A stretch of DNA of 64,000 nucleotides from QHCF01 sp003244275 (GTDB lineage Bacteria > Actinomycetota > Acidimicrobiia > Acidimicrobiales > QHCF01). Where the stretch lies: NCBI GenBank assembly GCA_036806345.1, contig DAIROT010000004.1, positions 1 through 64,000 of the forward strand, in the 5' to 3' direction. How positions within the stretch are numbered: position 1 is the stretch's first letter; each line of letters starts with the position of its first letter. Under the pieces are notes generated by a model. The model was given only the letters and a program-made list of their open reading frames with translations. It ran no database searches and was not told the origin of the DNA. This document shows positions 44,312 through 52,663 of the stretch, piece after piece. Position numbers and translations under genes: made by a program.

Positions 44312-44743
44312 GTGGGAAACGGCGAAGCCTCGCTGCTGGAGCGCCTGAGGGAGCGTCAGTGGCGGATCACGCCTCAGCGACGTGTGGTGGCCGAGGTGCT
44401 CCACGGTGACCATGTTCACCTGACGGCGGAGGATGTCTTCGCCGGGGCCCGCGGCCGACTCCCCGAGATATCACTGGCCACCGTCTACAACACCTTGGGC
44501 GAGCTGGTGGCCATGGGGGAAGTTCGTGAGGTTCGGGCCGCCGGTGGCCCGGTGCGCTACGACCCCAATGCCGGATCATCCCATCAGCACCTGGTGTGCA
44601 CCAGCTGTGGGGCCCTGTTCGACGTGGACCCCTTGGGCGTGGCTGGGTTGGGCCTGTCGGAGGGGGATAGTCATGGCTTCTCCCTGGTTGACGTGGAGGT
44701 GACCTTTCGGGGACTGTGCCGGGACTGCGCCGGGCGTAGCTAG
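44312..44743 (+). CDS. Fur family metalloregulator
   Basis: A 143-residue Fur-family repressor. The winged helix has RITPQRRVVAEVLHGDHVHL and ISLATVYNTLGELVAMGEV; the dimer domain has SSHQHLVCTSCGALFDVD with CxxC zinc ligands and a second CRDC near the end. Which metal or signal (Fe, Zn, peroxide) is not clear. The start is GTG. It is followed after 13 nt by pxpA, so they may be co-transcribed. Confidence 0.92.
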   Translation: MGNGEASLLERLRERQWRITPQRRVVAEVLHGDHVHLTAEDVFAGARGRLPEISLATVYNTLGELVAMGEVREVRAAGGPVRYDPNAGSSHQHLVCTSCGALFDVDPLGVAGLGLSEGDSHGFSLVDVEVTFRGLCRDCAGRS

Positions 44744-44756
44744 CCGACCTCAGCTG

Positions 44757-45521
44757 ATGGCTGTCATCGATCTCAACAGCGATCTGGGCGAGCTGGCGGG
44801 GCCATCGGGACGAGAGATTGACCGGGCCGTGCTGGACGTGGTGACGAGCGCCAACGTGGCATGCGGCTTCCATGCCGGTGATCGCCACACCATGGTCGAA
44901 ACGGTGCAGGCGGCAATTGAGCGGGGCGTGGTGGTGGGTGCGCACATCTCCTACCGGGATCGCCAGGGTTGGGGGCGCCGGCCGGTCGACCTGGACCCGA
45001 CGGAGCTCAGTGCCCAGGTGACCGAGCAGCTGCAGGCACTGGACGAGGTCTCCAGGACAGCCGGCACCAAGGTGGCCTACGTCAAGGCCCACGGTGCCCT
45101 GTACCACCGCATGGCGGTGGACCGGGAACAGGCCCAGGCGGTGATCTCGGCCATGCTGGCCCACGACCAGCGCTTGGTCCTGCTCACCCTCCCGGGCTCG
45201 GTGGCCCTGGACCTGGCCGAGCGAGCCAGCCTGGGAGCATGGGCGGAGGCCTTCGCCGACCGGGCCTACGACGCTGACGGCCAGCTGGTGTCCAGGGACC
45301 TGCCCGGCGCGGTGATCGAGGACGCCGATCTGGCGGCCGCTCGGGCCGTGCGCCTGGCCACGCAGTCCCAGGTGGAGGCGATCGACGCCAGTGTGGTGAC
45401 GGTCGAGGCCCGTTCCCTGTGCGTCCACGGTGACACGCCCGGGGCGGCGGAGGTGGCCCGTCGCATCCGTCACGCCCTGGAAGAAGCGGGCGTCACGATC
45501 TCCGCCTTCGCCGTCCAGTGA
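44757..45521 (+). CDS. pxpA: 5-oxoprolinase subunit A (LamB/YcsF)
   Basis: A 254-residue LamB/YcsF protein: VIDLNSDLGE at the N-terminus, then NVACGFHAGDRHTMVETV, GAHISYRDRQGWGRR and VKAHGALYHRMAVD. With PxpB and PxpC it hydrolyses 5-oxoproline to glutamate using ATP. Its stop overlaps pxpB by 4 nt. All three genes are present and in order. Confidence 0.93.
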   Translation: MAVIDLNSDLGELAGPSGREIDRAVLDVVTSANVACGFHAGDRHTMVETVQAAIERGVVVGAHISYRDRQGWGRRPVDLDPTELSAQVTEQLQALDEVSRTAGTKVAYVKAHGALYHRMAVDREQAQAVISAMLAHDQRLVLLTLPGSVALDLAERASLGAWAEAFADRAYDADGQLVSRDLPGAVIEDADLAAARAVRLATQSQVEAIDASVVTVEARSLCVHGDTPGAAEVARRIRHALEEAGVTISAFAVQ

Positions 45522-46147
45522 ACCATCACCTACAGGTGAGAGGCCTTCGTTTCCTGGGCGAGGCGGCCATGGTGGCCGAGGTCAACGACCAGGCCAGTGC
45601 CCACCGTCTGGCGGCGGCAGTCACGGCGGCCGGCCTGGCTGGGGTGCAGGACGTGGTGCCCGGGACCCGTACCGTCACCGTCCTGGCCGACCCGCAGCGG
45701 TGTGACATGGCAGATTTGGCCGTCATCCTGCGGACCCGGGAGCTGGCAGCTCGAGATCTGCCCGACCCACGGACCCACCAGATACCGGTGGTCTACGACG
45801 GAGAAGATCTCACCGACGTGGCTACCATGTGCCAGCTGTCCGTCGAGGAGGTGGTGCGCCGCCATTGCGGTGCCACCTATACGGTCGCCCTTGTCGGCTT
45901 CTCGCCCGGCTTTGCCTACCTGACCGGCCTCGACCCGGCCCTGACGGTATCCCGCCGGGCCACGCCGCGTACCGCAGTCCCCCCCGGGTCAGTGGCTCTG
46001 GCCGAAGACCACACGGCCATCTATCCCCAGGCTACACCGGGCGGTTGGCAGGTGATCGGGCGTACCAACACCGTGCTCTTCGACCCTCATGGCGATCCCC
46101 CTGCACTCCTGCGCCCCGCCGACCGGGTCCGTCTGGTGGCGTCCTAG
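45518..46147 (+). CDS. pxpB: 5-oxoprolinase subunit B (KipI-like)
   Basis: A 209-residue allophanate hydrolase subunit 1-type protein. IPVVYDGEDLTDVA and VGFSPGFAYLTGLDPAL are the central motifs, with TPRTAVPPGSVALAEDHTAIYP-type region (PRTAVPPGSVAL) and TPGGWQVIGRTN near the end. It is the second subunit of the Pxp complex. It is followed directly by pxpC with no gap. Confidence 0.92.
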   Translation: MNHHLQVRGLRFLGEAAMVAEVNDQASAHRLAAAVTAAGLAGVQDVVPGTRTVTVLADPQRCDMADLAVILRTRELAARDLPDPRTHQIPVVYDGEDLTDVATMCQLSVEEVVRRHCGATYTVALVGFSPGFAYLTGLDPALTVSRRATPRTAVPPGSVALAEDHTAIYPQATPGGWQVIGRTNTVLFDPHGDPPALLRPADRVRLVAS

Positions 46148-47107
46148 ATGATCACGGTGGTCCGCCCGGGGCCGCTCACCACCGTCCAGGATCTTGGCCG
46201 GGTCGGATATGCCCACCTGGGCGTGCCCCGGGCCGGGGCCATGGACGCGGTGAGCCTGCGTCTGGCCAACCGACTGGTGGCCAACCCCGACGGGGCTCCG
46301 GCCCTGGAGATCACCATGAGCGGTCCGGAGCTGGCCTTCGGAATTGACACGGCCATCGCCCTGGTGGGCGGCCATGTCGAAGCCGCGGTCGACGGAGCCG
46401 CCGTACCAACGGCCGAGACCCTGGAAATCCGGGCCGGCCAGACGCTTCGGGTGGGGCAGGTGCGCGCCGGGCTGCGGGCCTATCTGGCGGTAGGCGGGGG
46501 CCTGGCGGTGGACACTGTGCTGGGCAGCGCCAGCTGCGACACCCTCGCGGGGATAGGGCCGCCGCCCCTGCGGGCCGGGGACCATCTGGGTGTGGGCCAC
46601 TTGTGCCGGGACCACACGCCGCCCCTGCGCCGGCTTCGGGTCGATCTGAGCTACTCCCCCGACAACGAGGTGCGGGTGGTGCTCGGTCCGCGGGACGACC
46701 GGGCCACCTCGGCTGGGCTGAAACGCCTGCTGAGTGAGGAATTCGCGGTGACGGCGTCCTGCGATCGCACCGGGGCCCGGCTGGCCGGCCCGACCATCGA
46801 GATGGTCGCAGGGGTCGCGCCCCTGGGTTCCGAGGCCATGGTGGCCGGAGCCATCCAGGTGCCCCCCGGCGGCCAGCCCGTCATCTTGCTGGCCAACCAC
46901 GCCACCCACGGTGGGTACGCGGTAGTGGCGGTGGTGGCCGGGGCAGACCTGGCGTTGGTGGCCCAGAGCCGTCCGGCGGGAAAGATAAAATTTCGAGAGA
47001 TAGGCAAGGAGGAGGCATTGGAAGCCCTCCTCGCCCAGGAGCGCCAAATGGACGAGGCGGTACTGCCTCATGGGGCCAGCCGCACCCGCCGGAACCCCTC
47101 GGCGTAG
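46148..47107 (+). CDS. pxpC: 5-oxoprolinase subunit C (KipA-like)
   Basis: A 319-residue allophanate hydrolase subunit 2-type protein. TVVRPGPLTTVQDLGRVGYA opens it, GVPRAGAMDAVSLRLANRLV and YLAVGGGLAVDTVLGS follow, and PAGKIKFREI lies near the C-terminus. It forms the active site with PxpB. Its last 40 nt overlap the tail of the convergent PIG-L gene (47068-47107), so the two coding ends share DNA on opposite strands. Confidence 0.92.
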   Translation: MITVVRPGPLTTVQDLGRVGYAHLGVPRAGAMDAVSLRLANRLVANPDGAPALEITMSGPELAFGIDTAIALVGGHVEAAVDGAAVPTAETLEIRAGQTLRVGQVRAGLRAYLAVGGGLAVDTVLGSASCDTLAGIGPPPLRAGDHLGVGHLCRDHTPPLRRLRVDLSYSPDNEVRVVLGPRDDRATSAGLKRLLSEEFAVTASCDRTGARLAGPTIEMVAGVAPLGSEAMVAGAIQVPPGGQPVILLANHATHGGYAVVAVVAGADLALVAQSRPAGKIKFREIGKEEALEALLAQERQMDEAVLPHGASRTRRNPSA

Positions 47108-47778
47108 CCGCCTCCAGCCCGGGCGCCGGCCTCCTCGGCGCGTTGGCGCACCACCGTGCGCAGCCACCCCCCCCCCTCGTCCAGCTGACTGGCGTGGCAA
47201 AGGAGGGCCTCCACCTTGGCCTCCAGGGTGGCGGTGACGTCCACCCACACGTCGGGTTCGAAGGTGCCCGACAGGTAGGCGGTCCGGACCTGGTGAGCCG
47301 GCCCGGCATCGGGATAGTAGAGGGGGAGGGCGGCGGCCGGAGCCACCGCATGCAACGCCGCCCAACCCACCACCCGATGGTCCCGGTGATTGAAGTAATC
47401 CTGGCCGAAGAAGACCGCCAGGGGGTCAGGGCAAACCACCACCTCGGGTCGCAATCGGCGCACCAGCGTTACCAGCTCAGCCCGCAGATGAGTATCGTCC
47501 TCCAGCTCTCCGTCGGGGTGGCCCAGCGTGTGGTGGCCGGCCAGGCCCAGGTGGGCGGCGGCGGCGGCCATCTCCCCGGCCCGCCGGGCGACCAGCTCGT
47601 CCGACTTGGTGGCCGGGTCGGAGGTCCCCTTGTCTCCCTGAGCACACACCACCACATGGACCTGCGAGCCGGCCCGCACCCAGCGAGCCAGGGTGCCCCC
47701 ACAGGACACCTCGGGGTCGTCGGGGTGGGCGTAGACGGCCAGGGCGCTGGCCGGAGCCTGGTTGATGAGCTCCGCCAT
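47068..47778 (-). CDS. PIG-L/LmbE family zinc deacetylase
   Basis: About 236 residues. The zinc motif is YAHPDDPEVSCGGTLA near residues 16-31 and the second ligand region FNHRDHRVVGWAAL near 127-140. It has the length of MshB or mycothiol-conjugate amidase relatives. It shares only the family core with the PIG-L protein at 11155-11871, so they are paralogues of different use. The start is uncertain between ATG at 47778 and 47817; neither has a strong ribosome site. The gene ends inside pxpC on the opposite strand. Confidence 0.82.
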   Translation of the reverse strand: MAELINQAPASALAVYAHPDDPEVSCGGTLARWVRAGSQVHVVVCAQGDKGTSDPATKSDELVARRAGEMAAAAAHLGLAGHHTLGHPDGELEDDTHLRAELVTLVRRLRPEVVVCPDPLAVFFGQDYFNHRDHRVVGWAALHAVAPAAALPLYYPDAGPAHQVRTAYLSGTFEPDVWVDVTATLEAKVEALLCHASQLDEGGGWLRTVVRQRAEEAGARAGGGYAEGFRRVRLAP

Positions 47779-47830
47779 CGCCCGCAGCGTAGGCCGGGCG
47801 GTTGGCTGTCTGCCCATGTTTTCGGCGCGC

Positions 47831-47892
47831 GGCGGTGGCTTTCTGGGATCCGCCGGTGCGAAAAACGCTCACCTGGCGGTCCCAAAACCGCC
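47831..47892. terminator. Long imperfect inverted repeat between ltaE and the PIG-L gene
   Basis: Outer arms GGCGGT/ACCGCC enclose inner arms GGGATCCGCCGGTG and CACCTGGCGGTCCC around an A-rich loop. In RNA it would be a strong hairpin. It lies 8 nt after the ltaE stop, so it may be a terminator or a processing site; no T-run follows in that direction. Confidence 0.55.
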
Positions 47893-47899
47893 CCCGCGC

Positions 47900-48934
47900 C
47901 TATGGCGCGGCGGCGATGGCCTTGGCCGCTCGCTCGATGCCCCGGTCGTCGACGTCATAGTGGGTCACCAGGCGAACCATTCCCGGGGCTATGGTGGCAC
48001 CCAGGACTCCCTCGGCCCGGAAGTGAGCCAGGAGCCGGTCGGGTTGGTGATGGCGCCATATCACCATGTTGGTGGCCACCGTGGTGGGGTCAAGGCCGGC
48101 CTGCGGCCAGCGCTGCGCAACCGCTTCGGCCAGACACCGAGCCCGGACGTGGTCCTCGGCCAGGCGGTCGACCATCGTCTCCAGGGCGACTAGGCCGGCG
48201 GCCGCGATGATGCCCGCCTGGCGCATGGCGCCGCCCAGGACGGCCCGCTCCTCCCGAGCCCGGGCCATCACGTCGGTCGGACCAGCCAGCAGTGACCCCA
48301 CCGGCGCGCCGAGCCCCTTGGACAAACAGCACATCACTGTGGTGCAACTGGTGGCATAGGTTGCCGCCGGGATGGCGGTTGCCACCTCGGCGTTGAACAG
48401 GCGGGCGCCGTCCATGTGCAGCGCCAAACCGACGCCCTCGGCCGCCCGAGCCACCTCCCGCAGGGCCGCAAGTGGCCACGGCACCCCGCCCGCCGGCATG
48501 TGGGTGTTCTCCACGCAGACCAGACTCGGCTGGGGTCGGAGATGGCACGCCGCCTCCACCGCCTCGGTCACCTCGACGGGCGAAAAGATGCCGTTGGTGT
48601 CGTCCACCGTCCGCAGGGCGACACCGGCGTTGCGCTGGGCGCCTCCGTGCTCGTAGATGACCACGTGCTGGCGGCGGCCGGCCACCACAATCGCCCCCGG
48701 CTGGGTCAGGGTGCGCAGCGCCACCTGGTTGCCCATGGTCCCCGACGGCACATAGAGGGCGGCCTGCTTGCCCATCCTGGCGGCGAACACCTCCTCCAGG
48801 GCGTTGACGCTGGGATCCTCGCGGTAGACGTCATCCCCCACCTCGGCCGCGGCCATGGCCCGGCGCATCTCGGGTGTTGGCCGGGTGACGGTGTCCGAGC
48901 GAAGGTCGACCAGGCCGGCGTCAGGCGCAGGCAT
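47900..48934 (-). CDS. ltaE: Low-specificity L-threonine aldolase
   Basis: About 344 residues, fold type I PLP enzyme: LRSDTVTRPTPEMRRAM at the start, VYREDPSVNALEE, HIYEHGGA-type segment (VVIYEHGGAQRN), LHMDGARLFNAEVA, and the PLP lysine in CCLSKGLGAPVGSLL. It splits threonine to glycine and acetaldehyde. I chose the ATG at 48934; a TTG at 48970 adds 12 residues. It is followed by the inverted repeat at 47831-47892. Confidence 0.9.
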   Translation of the reverse strand: MPAPDAGLVDLRSDTVTRPTPEMRRAMAAAEVGDDVYREDPSVNALEEVFAARMGKQAALYVPSGTMGNQVALRTLTQPGAIVVAGRRQHVVIYEHGGAQRNAGVALRTVDDTNGIFSPVEVTEAVEAACHLRPQPSLVCVENTHMPAGGVPWPLAALREVARAAEGVGLALHMDGARLFNAEVATAIPAATYATSCTTVMCCLSKGLGAPVGSLLAGPTDVMARAREERAVLGGAMRQAGIIAAAGLVALETMVDRLAEDHVRARCLAEAVAQRWPQAGLDPTTVATNMVIWRHHQPDRLLAHFRAEGVLGATIAPGMVRLVTHYDVDDRGIERAAKAIAAAP

Positions 48935-49131
48935 TGGCGGCCACGCTATTCGAGGTCCGGTCGGCGCCAACCCACTTCAGCAGTTGGCCAGAGCGGCCGG
49001 CGCGCACAGATTCGCAGTGCCCGACTCTCGGTCACCCGGTCGAAGATCCGGCGTGCGAAGTCCGGACGATCATGGGTGTGGGTGATGGCGATGTAGGCCC
49101 CACCCAGCAGCCCGAGGCTGCAGAGACTCTC

Positions 49132-49794
49132 TCAGCTCCAATCTGGGTGCTCGACCTCGACCGGGGGCAGGTCTGCCACCTCGTCCTTGGTCAGCGCCAA
49201 GCGGATGCCGTCGGCAACCCCCGTCACCGCGCTGATCGGAATGGCCACCTCCTTGCGTCCCCAGAGGTGGCCCTCTTGAAGGAGCACGTGGGTGACATGA
49301 CGATCGTTGGGATCTATCACCAAACCTTGAACCCGTCCGAGGGTCCCGTCGGTGGCGTGCACCTGCTCGCCCCGACGAACCTCCACCTCTCCCACGGGTA
49401 TGCGGTCATGCACCATGGGGACGCTGGCGTTACCCATCCCCATCCCCATCCCCATCCCTGTGCCCAGCCCGTAATACGGCCACGCCGACACCTGGCCCGG
49501 TGCGTAACCCAGGCCGATGGGTGCGTCAGGCAGGAACTCCGTTTCCTGGGCGTCGGCCAACTTTGCGAACTCGTCCGTCCCGCACCGCAACAGCACGCGG
49601 TCCGTGCTGTCCTCCACGAGGTCAATGGGCACGAGTCGTCCAAGGCCTCGTCGGTGCTTGGGCTCGACTACCAAATGGGTAACGATCCGGGCAACCGGAT
49701 CGACCACGACGCGGCTGAGGTCCCCACATACCCCATTGCTGCAGGCGACTTCCGCTCCGATGGGAAACTGCATCGACTCATTCACCGCGACCAC
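49132..49794 (-). CDS. Double PRC-barrel domain protein
   Basis: A 220-residue protein with two similar PRC-barrel-like halves. First half: GDLSRVVVDPVARIVTHLVV; second half: TLGRVQGLVIDPNDRHVTHV, each ending in an ISAV or IDLV strand. A Gly-Met repeat (GMGMGMG) from the CCCATC hexamer repeats joins them. PRC-barrel proteins bind RNA or other proteins and are common in stress operons; the role here is not clear. It is divergent from the HMA-like gene. Confidence 0.78.
   Translation of the reverse strand: MVAVNESMQFPIGAEVACSNGVCGDLSRVVVDPVARIVTHLVVEPKHRRGLGRLVPIDLVEDSTDRVLLRCGTDEFAKLADAQETEFLPDAPIGLGYAPGQVSAWPYYGLGTGMGMGMGMGNASVPMVHDRIPVGEVEVRRGEQVHATDGTLGRVQGLVIDPNDRHVTHVLLQEGHLWGRKEVAIPISAVTGVADGIRLALTKDEVADLPPVEVEHPDWS
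49433..49456. repeat. Hexamer repeat in the PRC-barrel gene
   Basis: Four copies of CCCATC in a row, encoding the Gly-Met linker. It is slippage-prone but stays in frame. Confidence 0.85.
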
Positions 49795-49896
49795 CTCTCG
49801 TTACCCTAGAATAGCTACCCAAGGCCAGTCGCCTGGCCCTGGCCGAGACCGGCGGGGAGGGCGGCGCGTCGAGCGCCGAGCATAGGAGGCAATCAG

Positions 49897-50238
49897 TTGC
49901 AGACCATCGTGGGGCTGGCCAACAGCAACTGCTCGTGGTGCCTGAACACCATGTCGGATCGTCTGGCCGCCAGGCCATTGGTACGAAGCGTGCACCTCAA
50001 CGCGGCGTCGGGATGCCTGGTGGTCGAGCACGACCACGACGATCCGGCGGCACTGGTGGCCGAGATACACGACGACCTGCGGGGCTGGGAGGTGGGCGAC
50101 AACGGTGAGACCGTGATGGTCGACCTCGATGTCCACGAAGAGTCGGCGTGCCGGTTGGCCCCCAGCGTCCTGGGCCATCAATCCACACCCGAGCGACATG
50201 GCGCCGCGGCGCAACACCCAAGGGAGGGACTTCCTTGA
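49897..50238 (+). CDS. HMA-like metal-binding domain protein
   Basis: A 113-residue protein whose first 75 residues look like a heavy-metal-associated (ferredoxin-fold) domain: LANSNCSWCLNTMSDRL has a CxxC in the expected loop, then VRSVHLNAASGCLVVEHDHDD and a closing helix-strand. The loop is CSWC instead of the usual GMTCxxC. The tail after about residue 80 is polar with no clear fold. It is the first gene of a three-gene set with a cupin and a SufR-like regulator, joined by a TTGA overlap. Metal identity is unknown. Confidence 0.7.
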   Translation: MQTIVGLANSNCSWCLNTMSDRLAARPLVRSVHLNAASGCLVVEHDHDDPAALVAEIHDDLRGWEVGDNGETVMVDLDVHEESACRLAPSVLGHQSTPERHGAAAQHPREGLP

Positions 50239-50576
50239 GCCCAGATGAGGGGTCGCCGCCCTTGGCAGGGACTGGGTCCTTTCGATCGTTTGTCCGATTC
50301 GACCCTGACCAACCCGTCGTCGCCAGTGTCACAGCACATCGCTCGACCAAGGTGTTCGTGGTGTGCCTCGAGGTGGACCAGGAGCTCCCCCAGCATCCCG
50401 CCCCAATGGAGCTGACGCTGCTGGTCATCGAAGGACAACCAACCGTAACCGTTGCTGATAAAGCCACGCTCGCTGCCGCCGGTGACGTCATGGTGATGGC
50501 GGTCAGAACCCCCCACTCCCTGAAGGCTGGAGCGCAGCGCGCAATCGTGGTAGGCGTACTTCAAGCTCGGGAATGA
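50235..50576 (+). CDS. Cupin domain protein
   Basis: A 113-residue single cupin barrel: FRFSVRFD-type strands (RSFVRFDPDQPVV), ELTLLVIEGQPTVTVADKA as the central turn, and GDVMVMAVRTPHSLKAG as the second cupin motif with one His. The first motif's metal His pair is not obvious, so metal binding is unsure. GGAGGG 8 nt upstream supports the TTG at 50235. It overlaps both neighbours by 4 nt, so all three genes are translated together. Confidence 0.78.
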   Translation: MSPDEGSPPLAGTGSFRSFVRFDPDQPVVASVTAHRSTKVFVVCLEVDQELPQHPAPMELTLLVIEGQPTVTVADKATLAAAGDVMVMAVRTPHSLKAGAQRAIVVGVLQARE

Positions 50577-51304
50577 CCGTCATTGTTCCGCCCGGACCAC
50601 AAGATTCCGGTCTCCGAGACCACGGAGTGAGACGGCCACTCGAGCTGCAGCAGGCGGCGAAGGCACTGGGAGACCCGACTCGCCACCGCATCTTCCGTTA
50701 CGTGGCCGAGGCAGTGGCCCCGGTCGGAGTGGCCGAGCTCACCGATTTCATGAGTCTCAACCACAACGCCGTGCGCCAGCATCTCAGCGTGCTCAGGGCG
50801 GCCGGATTGGTTGTCGAGGGGCTCGAAGATCGCCAGCGCCCCGGCCGACCTCGCCTTATGTATCAACTGCACCCGGAGGCGGCCGGGACCTGGGGTATTC
50901 CGGGTCCATACCAGTACCTGGCGGGATTGCTGGCTGAAGCGTTGTCAAACGGGAGGAGTCCCCGAGTAGCCGGGCGCGCCGCGGGCCGACGCGAGTTCAC
51001 CCGGCCGGGTCCGGGTGAAGACCCCCTCGATGTCATCGAAGCGGAGATGACCCGCGAAGGGTTTCGACCCAGCCGGGCCACGCAGGGCGACAGGATCGAC
51101 TTCGTCCTCGGTCGCTGTCCCTTCGAGCACGTGGCAGTGGGCAACCAAGACACCGTGTGCCAATTGCACCTCGGGCTGGCCGAGGGCATGGCCGACCGTA
51201 TGGGTGGACTCGAGGTTCTCCGGCTGGTGGACCAGAACCCCCGGCAAGCGGGCTGTCGCCTCCTCCTGCGTCGAAGTCACGATCCGGCTGGCGCTCACTG
51301 CTGA
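50573..51304 (+). CDS. SufR-like winged-helix regulator with C-terminal Cys cluster
   Basis: A 243-residue regulator. The winged helix covers about residues 22-90 (AKALGDPTRHRIFRYVAEA, NHNAVRQHLSVLRAAGLV, RPGRPRLMY). The C-terminal domain contains FVLGRCPFEHVAV and DTVCQLHLGLAEG plus a late Cys (AGCRLLL), the pattern of SufR-type repressors that hold a 4Fe-4S cluster. It probably senses iron-sulfur or redox state and controls its own operon or the reductase genes next door. It overlaps the cupin gene by 4 nt. Confidence 0.8.
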   Translation: MTVIVPPGPQDSGLRDHGVRRPLELQQAAKALGDPTRHRIFRYVAEAVAPVGVAELTDFMSLNHNAVRQHLSVLRAAGLVVEGLEDRQRPGRPRLMYQLHPEAAGTWGIPGPYQYLAGLLAEALSNGRSPRVAGRAAGRREFTRPGPGEDPLDVIEAEMTREGFRPSRATQGDRIDFVLGRCPFEHVAVGNQDTVCQLHLGLAEGMADRMGGLEVLRLVDQNPRQAGCRLLLRRSHDPAGAHC

Positions 51305-51308
51305 ACAG

Positions 51309-52127
51309 TCAGTCGTACTTCTCGCAGCGGATGGCACCTGGGTCTACGCCCAGATCCACCAGCCAGTTGCCGGTAGCTTCGACCATCAGGGGCGGCCCGC
51401 ACAGGTAGACCCATCGGGGGAACTGCCCATCGAGGGCTTCGGCCAGCATGGCTCGGTCGACCCGGCGGTGGTGACCAGCGCGAAGGTCATCAGGATCTCG
51501 GGTAAAGCTCTGGACCACCTCGAGCCACCCGCACGAGTCAGCCAGGCGGGCCAGATCCTCCCGGTAGAGCGCGGACTCGAAGTTGACCGACGAGCACACC
51601 AGGCGCATGGGGATGGTCAGGGCGGATGCGGCGGCGTAGCGGACGATGGACACCAGTGGGACAACGCCGCTGCCGGCGCCCACCAATAGCAGGGGACCGC
51701 CGTCGGCCTCGGTCCAGGTAAACCGTCCGGCCGGCCCGCGAACGTCGACCCGGTCACCGCTTGACAAGCCCCGGACGAGGCGGGGTGAGACGAGCCCATC
51801 GGGGATCTCCCGGATTCCCAGGTCGATCACCGAAGCGTCAGGAAAAGGCGACGAGGAGACCGAGTAGGACCGCTGTACCGGTCGGGTTCGCCCCGCTGCG
51901 GCCAGCCGCACGTTGTAGTACTGGCCGGGCAGAAATTCGGTCGGCTCAGGCAAGCGCAGTCGCAGGGTCACCGCATCGGGTGTCTGGTCAATGACCTCGA
52001 TGACCTCCCCAGGTTGCCAATGGGGCCGCGTCAAGGTGGTCTCCCGTCCGCTGTTCCCTGGCGCGCTCAGATCAGACAGGCCTGTAATCATCGAACCGGC
52101 GGAGGCATCCACGCTCCAATCGTACAT
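51309..52127 (-). CDS. FAD/NAD(P)-binding ferredoxin reductase-type oxidoreductase
   Basis: A 272-residue FNR-superfamily flavoprotein. The FAD domain has FLPGQYYNVRL and RSYSVSSSPFPD (RxYS motif); the NAD domain opens LLLVGAGSGVVPLVSIVRYA and ends VYLCGPPLMVEATGNWL. No iron-sulfur domain is attached, so it must pass electrons to a separate partner. In actinobacteria this gene type often accompanies sulfite-oxidase-fold molybdopterin enzymes; one is 3.4 kb away at 55559. It converges with the regulator gene, 4 nt apart. Confidence 0.85.
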   Translation of the reverse strand: MYDWSVDASAGSMITGLSDLSAPGNSGRETTLTRPHWQPGEVIEVIDQTPDAVTLRLRLPEPTEFLPGQYYNVRLAAAGRTRPVQRSYSVSSSPFPDASVIDLGIREIPDGLVSPRLVRGLSSGDRVDVRGPAGRFTWTEADGGPLLLVGAGSGVVPLVSIVRYAAASALTIPMRLVCSSVNFESALYREDLARLADSCGWLEVVQSFTRDPDDLRAGHHRRVDRAMLAEALDGQFPRWVYLCGPPLMVEATGNWLVDLGVDPGAIRCEKYD

Positions 52128-52155
52128 CTAGTAGCCACTAGAAGAACTAGGTTCC

Positions 52156-52410
52156 TCAGACTTGTCCACCCGTGGCGGACAGCCGTCGATCTTCGGCGAG
52201 CAAGTTGAGCACCTCGCCAATGGTCCGCTCTCGCGTCACCGTCTCCCGTAGGGGTAGGTGCCCCTGGATCTTGCACCGGTTGCGGCGGCCATCCTTCTCC
52301 TTCACGACATAACCGGCCTCCGTCAGGTCCACAACGATCTCATAGGCGGTGCGCTCGGATGAACTACGATGACTCAAACTCAACAGGCTTCCAGAGGCGT
52401 CGATCAGCAT
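52156..52410 (-). pseudogene. Remnant or diverged winged-helix regulator
   Basis: The last 68 residues (SERTAYEIVVDLTEAGYVV, then KDGRRNRCKIQGHLPL and RTIGEVLNLLAED) match the second half of a common actinobacterial wHTH regulator of about 110-130 residues. Upstream the expected helix-turn-helix start is not readable in any frame: residues before SERTA are unlike the family. So it is probably truncated or frameshifted. The ATG at 52410 is only a possible start. Confidence 0.5.
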
Positions 52411-52663
52411 GTCTCGGGAACATCTCGTGGCGAGGATTGGGAGGGGCGCCACAGGGAGGCTGGCGGTATCGATATGGGAACGGAGGGCGGTGCCGCATGG
52501 GACATCTCCGACGAGCGCGACGTGACCAGCATCAACCTGCTGCCGAAGACACAGGCTGGATCGCCATCTGCCGCCAATCAGCGGTACCTGGCGCGATCTC
52601 CCGGGTCGGCAGGGCCGTACGGGAGGGTTCCGTGAACCCAGGCCAAGACCAAGGAGTCCCGAC

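Noticed and set aside
52369..52635. 88-codon plus-strand ORF before the ferredoxin reductase gene
   Set aside because: No ribosome site or known pattern; it overlaps the regulator remnant on the other strand. The remaining spacer holds nothing I can support.
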